Source: Straminergon stramineum (taxonomy: Eukaryota; Streptophyta; Bryopsida; Hypnales; Calliergonaceae). From it: 64,000 nucleotides of DNA. The notes beneath the pieces are model-generated. The model saw only the letters and a list, made by a program, of their open reading frames with translations. It did no database searches and was not told the DNA's origin. This document shows, one piece after another, positions 21,242 through 34,850 of this stretch (position 1 is the stretch's first letter; every line of letters begins with the position of its first letter). Location of the stretch: NCBI GenBank assembly GCA_963920665.1, contig OY987272.1, positions 10,917,001 to 10,981,000 on the forward strand, written 5' to 3'. The position numbers and the translations under genes are program-made.

Positions 21242-23720
21242 ATCGAATCCCACAAGAAAACAAACCACCGACTGCTCGAGTTTCCAAACTAAAAATCGAG
21301 GTCCAAATGATTTCAACACTTGTTTCACGTTTTCTGGTGCCTATCTGGTCCTTGAAACCACAAGTGTAGATCCTGCAGGACCACCCATGAGCTTCCGCTC
21401 TCCTTCCTTCCCATGTGACGCACTTGACTGCAGACACTAGTGCAATTGCGAAAGAAACGCTATGAGAACAGGGTCCTGTGGAGGAGTTGAAGAACTAGTT
21501 CAAACGCGGAGATCTGGCCGTTAAAGGATCCTGGAAAAAGCACAACAATCCAACTATCCTTAGTGACGGAATGAAATTATTCCACAAAGCGTAGCGCAAG
21601 TCAAGAGCTTGACCCGCAATGTCCTCTTCCTTGACACGAATGCTGAACGAGAATCTTGCGGAAGATGATGCGTCACGACTAAGTTACAATTATGCACACA
21701 CTTGAATCACTATCGAGTGTTCACAAGTTCACCTTTGATGCCTAAACCAGGATACCAGGCCCATCAATCAGCGCATTCCATAATATATTTCATAATTCTC
21801 ATACTTCCAAGTACAGAGAGGAAGCCGAGATTAGGAATCTGGGCCTTCGTGGAGGACCGCCAGCTCACACTCTGGTCAATTTACTAACTTTAGCAAGGTA
21901 CCCGACGAAACCGACCAGAGCCTCCTGAAATTCAGGCCCGCCAGAACCTACCTAACCGAAGTACCGTACAGGAAAAGTAAAATGGAGGGAATCGACTGCG
22001 TCGCTGCTAATCATTTTAGAAGTCAAATTGCCCGTATAATGCGGAGAGGAAATTTCCAGTTGTCTCATCAGGAGGGCAAAGAGCTTGCTAATGCTCTGTC
22101 AGCGCAAAAGGAGGATTGCGTCGATGGAAGGAACGCTCCGGAATCATACTGAAATGATTGATGAAGGGATAGCTCTAGTCAATACAATTTTGAAAAGTAT
22201 TCACACTACCGATATACCAAGAACTCGATTCACTACTACTGCAGCTGTCCGAAAACCAAATCGCGAGACTGTTCGCGCGCTACGGAAGAACCCAAAGCTT
22301 GGAAGCTTAGCGAGAGGGCAGAAACTCTAAAACGAAAACGAAACGAAATTCTCTGTGATTCGCTTCAATCCTACGCTTGAGCCTCAAACATCACTTCCAC
22401 GACACGACATTGCACTAATCCCGATGAAGACAGTCTGCCGTGTAACAGGATTCATTAGTCCCTCTAGACACCTCATCACCAGACTGAAGACGCAAAGCAT
22501 CCCGTAAGCAAGCAACTGCGGCAGAATTCTCTGCACTAATGAACTCCCGGGTGGCGCTATCCTAGTCGAGCCGCCATATACGTGACGAAACCTAATTCCT
22601 CCAGTCGACGCCGACAATAACAAGAAAGCCACAAACCTCAAAATTCTCACAGTTCAAGCGCCACACCACTCAGCGAACAAAAGACAATCCATCCATCACG
22701 CCGTCACAACGCGACTTCGGGCGCGAGCTCACTCAAGAGCTATGACAGATATTGAAGTCACAAAATCATGTTCACCTATCTGCAGAGAATTGAAAGTCTG
22801 ATGAAATCCGTCATGGCGCAGAATCGCAGTCAGATGTAAGTTAATGAATCTGAGATCGGCATTCCCACCAAGGCCAGAAGCTGCCTCCCTTAAATGAGTA
22901 CGCGCCGTACTCTGCAGCCAGTTGTACTGTACAAATCCGTAGTCACTAAGTTAGTACAGTACATGAAGTCACAGCCCCGACCAGGTGAACCTGTTTGTGG
23001 GGAGAGGCCAGCAGTCCCAACTCCCAAGCACTCCCAGGAGCCATCCCCAAAAACTCTTCAGCTCCATAATTGTCGCTGAGGAACCCACCTCGACACCCGT
23101 ACAGAAGCCTCATCAAATAAAAAATTGAAAAACTCCCAATCGAATCTTCTAAGCTTATCACAAATCTAAACGGAGACTCGGCAAATTCTGTAATCTGTAT
23201 TAACAATACCTGTGAAATTGGCAAATTCTGTTTTTGACAAAATCGCTTCTAAAGTTCAGTGTATTACTGCGTTCGCATCGCGTGACGCAGGTGCATGAGC
23301 ACCGGCGACGGAGCGGAGTTTCTTTAGCCTTTTGGCCATTTGGGTTTTGTCTCCAACGCTGTTACCGCAGGTGGGAATCCACAGTTGCCAGTATTGGAGC
23401 TCATAAACACTGGAGAAATTATTTGAAATTTCACTTTTAACGGAATCGGAGCGGCGCTTTCGATTTGCTTTCAGAAGTAAAATAAAAATTCCAATAATAG
23501 TATTGCAAAGGAAAAATCGAGAGGGGGAGTTGAACTGAAAAAGGAGAGGAGTTGGTAGCGTTGGTAGAATTCGAGACTCTTCCTGCTCGACGAACATACC
23601 GCCGGAGGAGCTCGTGTGCGCCGCGGAGCAGAGCTTATTGGTTGAGATCACCGGTCACTACGGAAGCGTCTGAGACAAAATCGAGCGCGTGTTCGAAAGT
23701 ACTCGTACCTGATAAACCTA
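21242..23720. promoter_or_regulatory. TBL upstream region with short ORFs
   Basis: About 2.5 kb of moderate GC content that changes abruptly to AT-rich DNA near 23720. TBL is transcribed leftwards from about 21.3 kb, so this is its promoter and leader, perhaps with untranslated exons or a divergent transcript. A 56-codon plus-strand ORF from an ATG (21982-22152) overlaps a second frame reaching 22330; neither is recognisable. Other frames (22384-22650, 23256-23651) show no domain signatures. Confidence 0.4.
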
Positions 23721-26700
23721 CTGTAAGTTAGAACTATCTAGCCCTAATTGGGAGGGAGGGTGGAGTGGATTCCTAGACGGTATCTACAAAGTTCTCCACA
23801 AGACATTAAGAAAAAATGAATAATTTATTGGAAAAAAAAAAAGTTATTGCCGAAGTTCTACAAAATTATTAAAAAACTTATATTAGGGCAAAAAGTACTT
23901 AACATTCAATCATTGTGTTTGTAACTCATCATGAATGTAATATGCCTCAAGGACTCTTTGAATGAGTATTTGAAGGATGATTGGACTAACCATAGATTGG
24001 ATGTTGCTAATGTATAATCAAATGATGAACTCAATTAGCAATCTCCAAATAGATGAAGGATGCACAACTCAAATAGATGAGATGTGCAAGGGAGTGAGTC
24101 ATCTATTTATCTTAAGTGATAGTAAGTTCTTACTATAAAACTGAAGTGGTGAATGAATGAACCTTCTCCTATAGTGATAGTAAGTTTTAATTTTGGAAAA
24201 AAAAGTATTCTATATATAGAATTGAAGTAATAAAAGGTTATAGACTTTATACTAGTCTAAGATTAGAAGATGTGAAGGACAAGCTCTAGTTGAAGTTGGA
24301 GGAAAACTAAAATGATCTGATAACTATATGAACAAAGCTTGGAGGAGAAGAGAGAAACTCTTTTGTGCTTTCTTCTACAGTTGGGAGGTTGAGCCACTAT
24401 TAAACCCTCAAGTTGAACCATCATTGGTTCACGCTCTACCTTCTATGTTCCTAACTATTGTTGAGACTTGAATTGCCTTGTCATCACCATTGTTTTCTTC
24501 AACTCCATCCTCAACTAATAAAGCTCATAGTTCATGTTTCTTATTCTTGAAGCTATTGGATGATCAATGCCCAAGTTTGTAGCATGTGAAATATAGTTCA
24601 AGCTTCTTTAGATGTTCCTCCATTTCCTCATTGCTCAAGCACTTTCTTCTCTAAAACTTGCTATTTTGACCCTCTGCACAACTAGTCTTGGACTAAAATC
24701 TATAGGTCTTTTATTAATGCAAATATTGTTTTTAGTTTTGAATCAAGGCTTTTATTCTGAAATTTTAGGAGGGTGTACCCTAACAAGTTAACTAAAGGAT
24801 TCTACAATTGGATTTGTTAAAAAATAAATATTGATCTTACAGATCTTAGCCTTGCTTTGGAGACTAGTATTTTGAAGTAATTTGGGGCCCCTAAACATGA
24901 AAGAACTTTGAAATTAAATAATTTGGTATTGATTTGTTCATGAGAGATGTAAATTTGGAATTAAAAATTATATTTTTATGATAAGATTTATAATTTGTAT
25001 TAAAAATATCTTTAAATATTATTAAAAAAAATTAATATAATTATTTTATCTTAGATATTGACAATTCTAGAAAACAATTATTACGTTAGATTCATAATTG
25101 TTTGCACATCTAAACACAAGTAATATTGGCTTCATTTTTGCCAACTCTGCACCTTTTGAAGCTTGGAGGAGCCTAACAAACATTAATTATACATAGTAGA
25201 ACAAAGTACTATAGTAGTCTCTTGTTTTCTCCTCTAAATAAAATTAGTCTTTAGAAAATAAAAAATAAAAATTGTAGAACTCATTTTTAAAGGCCACCTT
25301 TTAAACTATAAAAGCTTGATGATGATGGTATAGAGTTATAGTATGCTATTCATAGAATAATAATGAAAAATATTCATAGCATCAGCACCTTTCAAGTGTT
25401 ATTCATCCAACATAAGAATCAAATAAAAATTGAATGTATGGGTAATGCATCCTCCCCAAAAATGGATTTTGAAGTATTAGGGGATAGGGGATTCTTATCC
25501 TAATCTTAAAAATAACAATTTGAAGAAAATCAAGATGTATCCTCATAGTAATTGGTTAAATATAGAATATTCTACAATTGTTAGATTCTTAACTCCAAAA
25601 GTGTGGGGTATATAATTTTCATGTTGTTGTAGATTGACCTTGTCCAATATGAAGGTATGCATGCATTTGATCAAAATGTTTGATGGTGATACTTCTTCTT
25701 AATTTATTGTATATTTTTCTCCAAGAAATATCAATGTGTCCAAAAAAACATTAAGTACTATAAAGAAAAATAATAGTAAGAAAATTGCATATTGTAACCA
25801 CCTATATTGCATCCAGTTATCAGAATCAACATTTCTTGTTGAATATTTAATTTAAAATAAAAATAAAATTTGGCTATGCTAAAAGTAAAAATATTCCTTC
25901 AAATTCTTTGTTTTTATTATGCAAAGACATTGGAAAAAAAAATCCCTAAAATTGAGCATCTTCTTATAGAATTATTTTTTACCGAATACAACATTTGTAG
26001 CTAAGAACTCTTTTAAATTGAAATTAAATCTCAATTTTATAATTTTGTGCTTTAAAGGTGGACTTTGACTATTAAAATTCTTATGCTTGTGGAATTGGTT
26101 TTTTTTAATTCCGAAGGTGAAAATATAGAGCCAAGCATTTAGAATATGTCAAAAAAATCTTTGACTTTGTAAATTGTAAGATTATTACAACAGTTGAAGT
26201 TTAAAGAAAATATTATTTTTGAAATTGTCTTGATGTTGGTAACAAATTTTTGACTCCTCATGGAGTGTAATTCGAGGACTAGAATTATTTTTTTAGGACA
26301 ATTTAATGCCATATCATATTAGTTACATACGTGCCAAATTTCAAAAGTTTATGGAAGGTTAGCAAAAGAAGCTCCAATGATTTGTGAACTATCAAAAGTG
26401 CTCAAATCTTTTCGAACAATGTAACTTTTCAGAAAAAATTCTTCTTTCACAAGCAATTGGTGTATGCACCTTGTATCAAAATTTCAAGAAACCTTTGTTG
26501 AACATTGACTTCATAGGAACCTTCCCAATCAAACATTTGATTGTCCGCTTGGTAATCAATTACAACACACATATACAATACATGAATATAATTTCATGTT
26601 ACAATTTATAAAGATTCTTGAATTTTGAACTTCATCATCTATGATGTTCAATCAATTATCATGTATAACCATGAAAATGAAATTAAAACACTCCACACAA

Positions 26701-26901
26701 ATAAGTTTTGGATTTTTTGAATCAAAATTTGATATTCTTGATTGAGATTGTGTAAGAATACAACATTAATTATGTATATAGAAATGTCAATTGTACTCTA
26801 CATTATGCAAAGTTTTGTGAATGGTACAATTGGTATTTTATAACTTTAATTATTAAAACCCATTGAACATTCACTTTGGATTAATATTTTAATTAACTCA
26901 A
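23721..26901. other. AT-rich gene desert
   Basis: Low-GC DNA with frequent stops in all frames and no supported gene. Only small local repetitions are seen, such as ATAGTGATAGTAAGTT near 24118 and 24172. Confidence 0.55.
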
Positions 26902-26903
26902 TA

Positions 26904-27090
26904 CAATAGAACTTCTAATAAGCAATACTCTCTAAAGTAATAAACCTCTTTAAAGTAATATTGATTGTCAATTCCGAGCTAGGCCACATACAAACCTCAT
27001 GCATGCAAATGCCCCTCCCTTAATGTAATGACCTCTCTAATGTAATTTATCACACCAATCCCAACCCAACTCTTCATAGAAGTTCTACTG
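26904..27090. mobile_element. Emigrant/pogo-like MITE
   Basis: Left CAATAGAACTTCTA and inverted right CAGTAGAACTTCTA form terminal inverted repeats, each preceded by TA (26902-26903 and 27091-27092), the Tc1/mariner target duplication. Subterminal tandem words ACTCTCTAAAGTAATA and ACCTCTTTAAAGTAATA resemble the ends of plant Emigrant-type, pogo-related MITEs (CAGTAAAACCTCTATAAATTA type). 187 bp, non-coding. Confidence 0.75.
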
Positions 27091-27092
27091 TA

Positions 27093-28976
27093 TTATTTTT
27101 AACATGATTATTATTATATTTATTTTCAAGAACAAGATGTACTGCCTCAATTTGCAAGGAATTTTTTAAATTTTAGTGGGTTTTTTTTTAACTTCAAATC
27201 TTGGAGACCCCCACTCACTAATTTTGATTGTCAATCATATTTGCGCTTGTAGTTTTCTGTACCAAACTTACACTGACAGAATCATTGACCTCTATTTCTG
27301 TTTGTATGCTGATGTGGGTGGACCTGCCTTCTTCAATGAGTAAGCTTACCTTACCTTCAGTTAGTGTCGACAATGTTCAAGAATGATGAATGATGAATCA
27401 AAGCCAACCGAAGCTTGTCTGAGTGAGTGCGGGGAAGGGAAAGAGGGACGGCAGCTTGAGTGAAGCTTGAGTGAATCAGTGAAGAGTTTTGTTTTGTTCC
27501 ATCAATGAAGCCTCTCACCAAAGTTAAGTTGTCTGAGTGGATAATGCTTGCTTGCAAAGACAACGACTTTGGACTCTTGGAGTGAGTTATTGTCGGTGCT
27601 AGACAAAAATTTCAATCCTTTTCTGGGACCTACATGAGTCAGACACGTGCTTGTTTGTTCAAGATCTCAAGCCGGACAAGATCTAAGGTAGAACAAGCGT
27701 ATTACCATCCTGATTTTGCAATCTGAACGTCTTGGGATCAATTCCAAGAGGGGCACATATTTTTCAGGGGTGTGGGCTTGTTTCACGAGCCAAACTCAAG
27801 TGGAATTATAATTTTCTGATTAAAATTGTAATTTCTGTGAATTTTTGAAGTGGTCTGCCTTGAAATTACAAAACTGCGCCGTAAAGTGGAGTCTTAAATG
27901 TCCTATAAACAACCCATAATTGTCTTTCTATGTATCTAATTAATGATGCTTAAGTGTTCACCAATAAAGGGGTGCAATGTTAGCCCTTGTTGGCATTAAT
28001 GTATTGATTTTGTTAGAAAATGAACAAATTTGGATGAATTTTGTGGTGGAAATGGGGCTAAAAGTAGGATGACGGAATTCAATAGTTGGAAGAAATGGGT
28101 GGTTTACCTTATACAACAATAGGAGAGGATAAGATAGGCACCTCCAAAATGCCACTTTTTACTATTGTGCCTAATTACTATTATTTAGACTACTGAAATT
28201 TTTTGGTTGGCAAGTGAAAAGAGGTTTGAACGCACCAAAGAACTTGGCATTTGGATCCCTTGTGCTAAAGTTATGAAAGGTCAAAGATTTGTTTAGTAGA
28301 GGTTCAAAAATTGTTTCAGATATGGATTTTGGAGATGTACTTAGAGTGATGAAGGCGGTTCTGGACCAATGGTGCATTTTGGGATGCTCATACTTGACAT
28401 GTAAAGAAGAACTATGTTCCCTTCTTTTGAAGAGATGAGCTTTAATTTATAAGATCATAGTTTCAATGGCATAATTATGCTCTCTTCTATTATCTTGTGG
28501 ATCTTATTAATGGGTTTTGAACAAACATACCACAAAATTCTACTATCCTAAACCTTCAATTTATTTTAGCAAACAATCCTTAAAGATCAACTCAGTTTAC
28601 AATAGGAGTATTTTACATTTAGGTTAGAGCCTAAGAAAATTGAAAGAATTTAGTGCATTCATTATGTGGTGAAGTTGCAACCGATTCTAAGAAATCCACC
28701 AATGATGGAGCTTTTAAATTCTAGTGGCTTGACTTTATGTGAAAAATAATTACTACTAATTATTGTATGCAACAATACAACACTTGAGTGTGTAACGTGT
28801 TTTTATTATTGTACTTGCTCTTAAGGGCTATATTAAGATAAGATAGAATGAAAAAGAAGTGAAAAAAATAAATGATTTTAATTAATTTTTTTAGTGTCTT
28901 CTTATATTTTCTTTTTTTCTCAATAAGAGAATCAGCATTGAGCTAAACATTGTACTAGGCATTATGGTTTAAATCC
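27093..28976. other. Intergenic with a diverged dispersed repeat
   Basis: No gene seen. A segment at about 28080-28290 aligns with about 58400-58580 (TTACTATT, TTGTTGGCAAG / TTGGTTGGCAAG, GCACCAAAGAAC, CATTTGGAT, AAAGTTAT, TCAAAG), indicating an old dispersed repeat. Confidence 0.45.
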
Positions 28977-29584
28977 TTGACAACTAAAGGACCATAAGGT
29001 CACTACGTGGCTTTTGCAACTCCAGTATTTTGTAGAAAATTCAAAATGTTAACCTCACTAACAATCCATGAACAATAAAGAACCTAGATTATTTTTTTCT
29101 ATTGAATTTGTTGGTGCAATCCAATCAAGAAATGATTGAGTTTGTAATTTTTGATGAATTTTTTGAAAAAAGAGAAGATGCTTTGGGTTGTCACTTCACA
29201 TCCTTATATCTTTTTTTCCACACCTCAAAATGATTTAAAAAAAATTCACATCAACATCATAATGATACATACTTGTAGTAAAAGAAATAAGAGTTTTTGA
29301 AGCACTTTCGAGCATTCCAATTTCGAAATTCCGATTTTAGTGTTTGTACAAAGTATTGTCTAACCAAATATATTTCATCAATCTTGTCAATGGTGGCATT
29401 TTCTCAAAAATTGTGCAATTTTGTCAAAAAAAATTCACAAGAAAGCTATAGAAGTCTTCTTTCATTTCAATGGTTGTGATCATCATAATTATTCTACATG
29501 AATGAAGAATTATGCTTATTACAAGAGCTAGTCAAGAAAATAAGATCTAATATGCTCAAACACCCTTTGTCCTTTAGGAGTTAA
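28977..29584. mobile_element. Possible decayed TTAA element (family B-like)
   Basis: Left TTGACAACTAAAGGACC and right GTCCTTTAGGAGTTAA approximate the B-family terminal inverted repeats at a spacing of 608 bp. I found no clear internal homology to other copies, so this may be coincidental. An isolated right-end-like CCTTTAGAGGTTAA also occurs at 30432-30445. Confidence 0.35.
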
Positions 29585-31074
29585 AGAATGATCTATTGTC
29601 CTACGGTAGTACAGTTGTTTCTCATTTCTCAACACAATTTAGCCTGATAAAATATATTAGAATTTCAATCTTGTATTTTGAAAATATATGATTATGTATT
29701 ATGTATCAATGTGAAAATTTTGTATTAGTTCTATGAAACATGATTGTTATAGTTATAATATCTTCAACAAAAATTGAGAAAATTTTGGAAAATATACCTA
29801 AAACAATTCAACCAATTTGAAATCTCTTTTCAAAGTATATATGGCAATAGTGAAAAATGCAAAAGATCCTCAATTCTTCAATTTATTTTTCATACACAAA
29901 ACATCTTTAGTTATGACCATGAAGTAAAAATATGACTTTCAAGATAAATTTAGACTTTATATAATTGATTCATAAAATTTTGGTATTTATCATATATTAA
30001 ACATCTTTTTCTTGTTCATTTCTTTTTTTTCAAGAATTTTGATGGGTAAATCAAATTACTATGATTTTCCAATATTATATGTAGGAGAATTCTTTTATCA
30101 AACATCATATATATAAGAGAAATACAATATTTTTAACAAAAGTTAAGACTATAAAGAAAAAATATGATTATTAGCATAAGATTAAAAAATGATTTGAATA
30201 TATAATATGCAAATGAAAAATATAAAACATTTTGATTTTGATTTTTGAAATGTGTATCTTGCAATTTCATAGTTCACTTAATTATTGAAAATTTCCAATT
30301 TTTAAAAAATAAAGTAGAAATTAAACCTCCTAAATTTCACTTGTATAATTTAAATCATTATACACAATGGATATTTTGAAAAGTACAATTGAGTTTGACT
30401 AAAGCTCATAGCTAGATTTTGAATGCAAAAACCTTTAGAGGTTAAATCATTTGTCTTATTCACATAGCACTTTGAAATGATGGCTAATAAACCAATATAT
30501 CTCTAAGAGAGTGATGAAGTGACTGTCTAACCTTCTCCACATCTTGAAGACGACGGGGATACCAATTTTCTACATGATTTGCATAGGAGTGGTTATAAGT
30601 ATGACCTATATTATTTATAGACCACTTCCAATGGTTTTAACCATAATTACTGTCGTATATGCTACCAAATAAACCAATATTCAAAAGCAAAGTATTCATG
30701 ACTATTGTATACTTTTCCTGATTTTCTCTAGAAGAAACCCACGTCCTTTTAAGTTAGACAAAGACATGCATGTTTTACAAAACTTCAAGATGTCAAAGGG
30801 AGGACGGACAAGAAAGGTATATTTTGGGGGATGTTGCAGAGTACGCCAAAAGATTATAGTAAAAACAAGTTGAAGCTACCATTGATGTCGATGTTTTATT
30901 TGATATAAACACAAATATAGTCATGCTACAATGAAAGTCCAAAAAAACATAGTACTACCACGTCAACGAGCATAACCATTTTGATTGTGGGTAAGTATAT
31001 GAAAGTTGTTGTGGGTTGAGGTAAAATGCTAACCAAATGTAAAAAACACAAGGGAAGGGCAACCACTTGACATA
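29585..31074. other. AT-rich intergenic, no gene seen
   Basis: Low-complexity AT-rich DNA with no supported coding or RNA gene. Confidence 0.5.
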
Positions 31075-31358
31075 CATTAGAGGAGTTTCGGGGGGTCTAG
31101 AGGGCTGTGGGTTCCCCTAGGTTCCCAGACCCTGGGATCTGCCCCACAGCAGCTGCCTGACATGGCACAACGACTGCCACGTCACTTTTTCTTCTTCTTT
31201 TTAAATTTAAAAAAAAAATTCAACTTTTTTTAACATTTTAAAATTTTAAAAAAAAATTTTAAAAAAAATTTGACAACGGCCATTCTCGGACTGCTGGGGG
31301 AACAACGTCGGGTACATGCCCGAAACAGCCCTCCAAACCCCCCAAAACTCCTCTAATG
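31075..31358. mobile_element. 284-bp MITE with 33-bp TIRs
   Basis: The left arm CATTAGAGGAGTTTCGGGGG and its extension to GAGGGCTG (31075-31107) is matched by the inverted right arm CATTAGAGGAGTTTTGGGGG, ending 31358, with about five differences in 33 bp. A GC-rich left interior (with an inner CTGTGGG / CCCCACAG stem) is followed by an A/T-only central tract. TA at the arm tips may be the target duplication. No coding capacity. Confidence 0.8.
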
Positions 31359-32776
31359 CTTTGCAAAAAAAGAAAAATTAAGGGATGTGAACTATAGATG
31401 AAAAGCTCTTTGTACAAGTGGGGTAGTAAGAAGTAATCAATTCATGCAAAATAAGTAAATTAGGATTAGTAGGAGCTATACTACTCATAGTTAAATCAAA
31501 AACAATAATTCTGTTCAAACTAGAATTTTATGACCCATTTAGGTAGTGTGGAATAATTTTTTTCAAAAACTTTGAACTAAGTTAATGTAGAAAATCATAC
31601 TAAATTTCATCTTCAAAAATCCATTAGAGATTTTGAGCCTCCAATCAAAAGCTATTGACAAATTTCATAGAAGGGTTGGAGGCGACATTTTTTTTGGCAT
31701 TCTCAAACATCCTCTTTGAAATTTGTTCCCAACTTTTTCTTAGAGGTTGAAAATCACAAAGGAATTTTTAGAGATGAAATTTATCTTGATTTTCCAACTT
31801 TTTGAAGTTCCAAGCTGAAAAAAAGTATATTTTCTACTATGCCAAGCTGAGGTCTGAAATTTTACTTTGAACACAATTCCTAAGTTTTGACAATGGGTGG
31901 TTAAGCTCTCATCGTCAAATTATCCCATATTCTTAGAGGATTCATGGCAAACATTGGATTTCATTGTAAAAATGACCTTTCCACCTACTATTCTCACTAG
32001 ATTTCAATGAAGTAATTCAATTCCTTTACTTTTCCATCAAAATTTTGTACATGGTAGATGGTCTTTGAAGTTTGAACTTTACTTTGGACTTTTCAGCTAA
32101 CACTTGACATTTTTTTTCCACAACTTGAATCATTCATTCAATTCTTCTTGAATTTGACGATTTTTTTCTAGAGTTCATTTTTTTCCATATTTTCAAGTAT
32201 ATTTTTTATTGACCTTGTTCTATGGGTATGCTATGCTATATGCACAAATTGTATTCATGTGTCTTAAAAGTGTGTTGCTTGGGTATGCCATGCCATTCTT
32301 GTTGGATACCATGTCATTCTTTTTTCGTTGCCTTGTTGAGTGCCATGTCATGGAAGGGCCGAATGAAAAAATTCCCATGTGGCTTTCCTCACCCATATGG
32401 TACTTACATAGTACTAAAGTAGTAGCCACGTGGCAAGAATTCAACACCCTCAAAAAACATGTTTTTGTAGATGTTAGCTAAAAACATTTGGATTTCAAGA
32501 CATATTATTTGAGATTTTGGATGTTTTTGCCATTTTAGTTGTAATGCAATTTTTTGGACATTGCTACGTACCAATGTAAACATTTGAAACAATGTCTAGA
32601 TGCCCAATTTGAAGTGTCCAAATAGACATGACTTTCTTCCAGTGTTTTTTCAAATATTTCAAAATATTTAATTATTTTTAAACATCTCAAAATTGAATTT
32701 TACTTGAGCAACTTGAATTATTGTAATATTTTAAGCCCTCAAATAAAAAATTTGGAACTAACTATTGGAATATTCA
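31359..32776. other. AT-rich intergenic, no gene seen
   Basis: Overlapping open frames on both strands at 32204-32592 have no recognisable domain or coding-like composition. Confidence 0.45.
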
Positions 32777-34850
32777 TTAACCCCTAAAGTCCCAAGAGTC
32801 CCTTTATGGGACTTTGAAGGTTTGGTCAAGTACCTACAATCTCATTTTTTGGCAAGATTTTTTGAAACTTTTTCCCAAGATAGGAAAATTGATTAGATTT
32901 CTAGAAATATAATTTTGTTCTTAAACAAGCGTGTTTAGGAAACACACTGCAAGGGGTTCCATAAGGTAGAGAGGCTAATTTCATGCAATGCAAGATAATT
33001 ATGTTGCAATATAATTTTTATTTCAATCCATGGCTAAAACCAAAAGTTATGCCACAATAAGCCCAAAATAATCTAAGGTAGGCAAAAAAATATATAAATT
33101 TGAAATAACTTTTTAAAATATATTTATTGTAGATTGTATTTTTGTCTATGTCAAAAGATTTTATTCATTCCATTGGGATAAGTAATATGAAAGTTATCAA
33201 ACTTCTTGGTTTGTAAGGCAATCTTAGCAAATTCTTTATAAATTAGTATATTGGATTTGTTTTTAACTCAATTTTAACAACTTTTTCAAAGTTAAACCAA
33301 AGTTTAGTTTATATAGATGATAAACATTGGTGTAATTAATGAAATCAAGTGTTCAAGGACTTGCCAAAAAGGAAGTGAGTCATTTTCTTGCAAAATAATG
33401 CCGTTGTGGTTCCTTTCAATGTGATTATACTCAAACTCTATTGCTTGCCTATGGGCATTTAAGAATAGTTGGACCATTTTAATGTGAAATGATTTCTTTC
33501 TTTGCTTTTGTACAAATTCAATGGTTGCAATGTAGTTGCATATCATCATGCAAAGAAACTTAGATGGCATGACATTCTAAAGTAGTATGTCTCCATACGA
33601 TTGCACATGTTTTGTTGGACCTTTCAAAGTAAAAAAGTACTTGAATCAAAATACAAAGTTGAAAATGCCAAAATAGTTGCAAGTCTTTAAAATTTACAAA
33701 TTTAGAATAGATGCACAATGATAGAGTATATTGCACAATGAAGGTGCACAAGGGTAGGGTCCTATGAAATTTGAGTCCAAAAATATTACCCTCAATTGTT
33801 TTCAACATTTTCGGCAACTAAAATTTCAAATTTTTCATTTTGAAGATTGCATCATGAAATAGACTTGATTGTGCTCGTAGGAATGGAATTATTTTGTGAT
33901 ATTAAAACTATGTCACTGAGAAATGGCATGATGAACTTAACCCTAGAAGGACGTTGTAAACCCTAAGAATCCAATGGATGGCTTCATTTGAGACTATAAG
34001 ATGGATAAAAACATTTATTCATCAAATTTTTTTAGGTTAATGGTATTGAAAATTCCCTCATTATGGTATTATTGACTACTCTAAAGAGGAAGATGCTTAA
34101 TCCATGGATCCCCCTTAATTATGGGGTATTTTGGCAATTTCTTGCTATTTACTGTTAATGTGAGTTTTAGTGATAAAAATGATATTTTTGAATTTGATTC
34201 CAACTAAGGAAATTAAGTTTATTAAGTGAATTTTCTACTCCAATAGGAAGTTTTAAAAAATTCTTAATTTTCAATACTTTATAGCAATATGAACTTTGGG
34301 CTTATAACTAGGGTTTGTTGATTTTCTAATTTTAGAGTGACATGGTAACTTTGGTTTATACCAAATGGTTTAGTTTGTTTTCTAGAACAATCTCACCATT
34401 GGAATTAGTGTGTTTCAATTCCATTTTAGAGCTATCAAAAATTTAAATTTTCTTTCTATCTCATATGTCCTTCAACTTAATAATTTTTTCAAGAATGAAA
34501 CTACAAAGGGGGTAGAATTTTTTTCCCAAACTTTCAACACAATTCTTCAATAATAAAAAAATTAAATTCACAATTTGTAGTACAAAATTTTTCAGCTAAT
34601 AGGATTCAAAGCCTTATAATCTAGTCATGCTAGGAACAAAAAAAACTCTCACTGTTTAAACATTTATATCTTTTTATCGATGTGGTCAAAGTGTCTAAAA
34701 GTTCTTCTTGATGTTTTTATACTAGTCTAGTGTGAGATCTATGATTATATGTGCAAAAATCAAATTATTGAATTTTAATTTTTTGTATTGAAAATGGTAG
34801 TTTTGAGTGTTTTTTGAACAAAAAAATGGCCTTGGAATTTTAGGGGTTAA
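32777..34850. mobile_element. TTAA element, family B copy 3 (longest)
   Basis: Begins TTAACCCCTAAAG (32777) and ends TTTTAGGGGTTAA (34850). Left-interior TTTTTTGAAACTTTTT and AAAAGTTATGCC and right-interior AGAACAATCTCACCATTGG, GTAGTTTTGAGTGTTTTTT and GGCCTTGG match copy 1, while 34140-34380 matches copy 2. At 2.07 kb it is twice copy 1. A stretch near 32925-33000 resembles 62195-62280 (GAAACACACTRCAAGG), suggesting either more complete interior sequence or a nested insertion. No transposase frame is seen. Confidence 0.7.
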
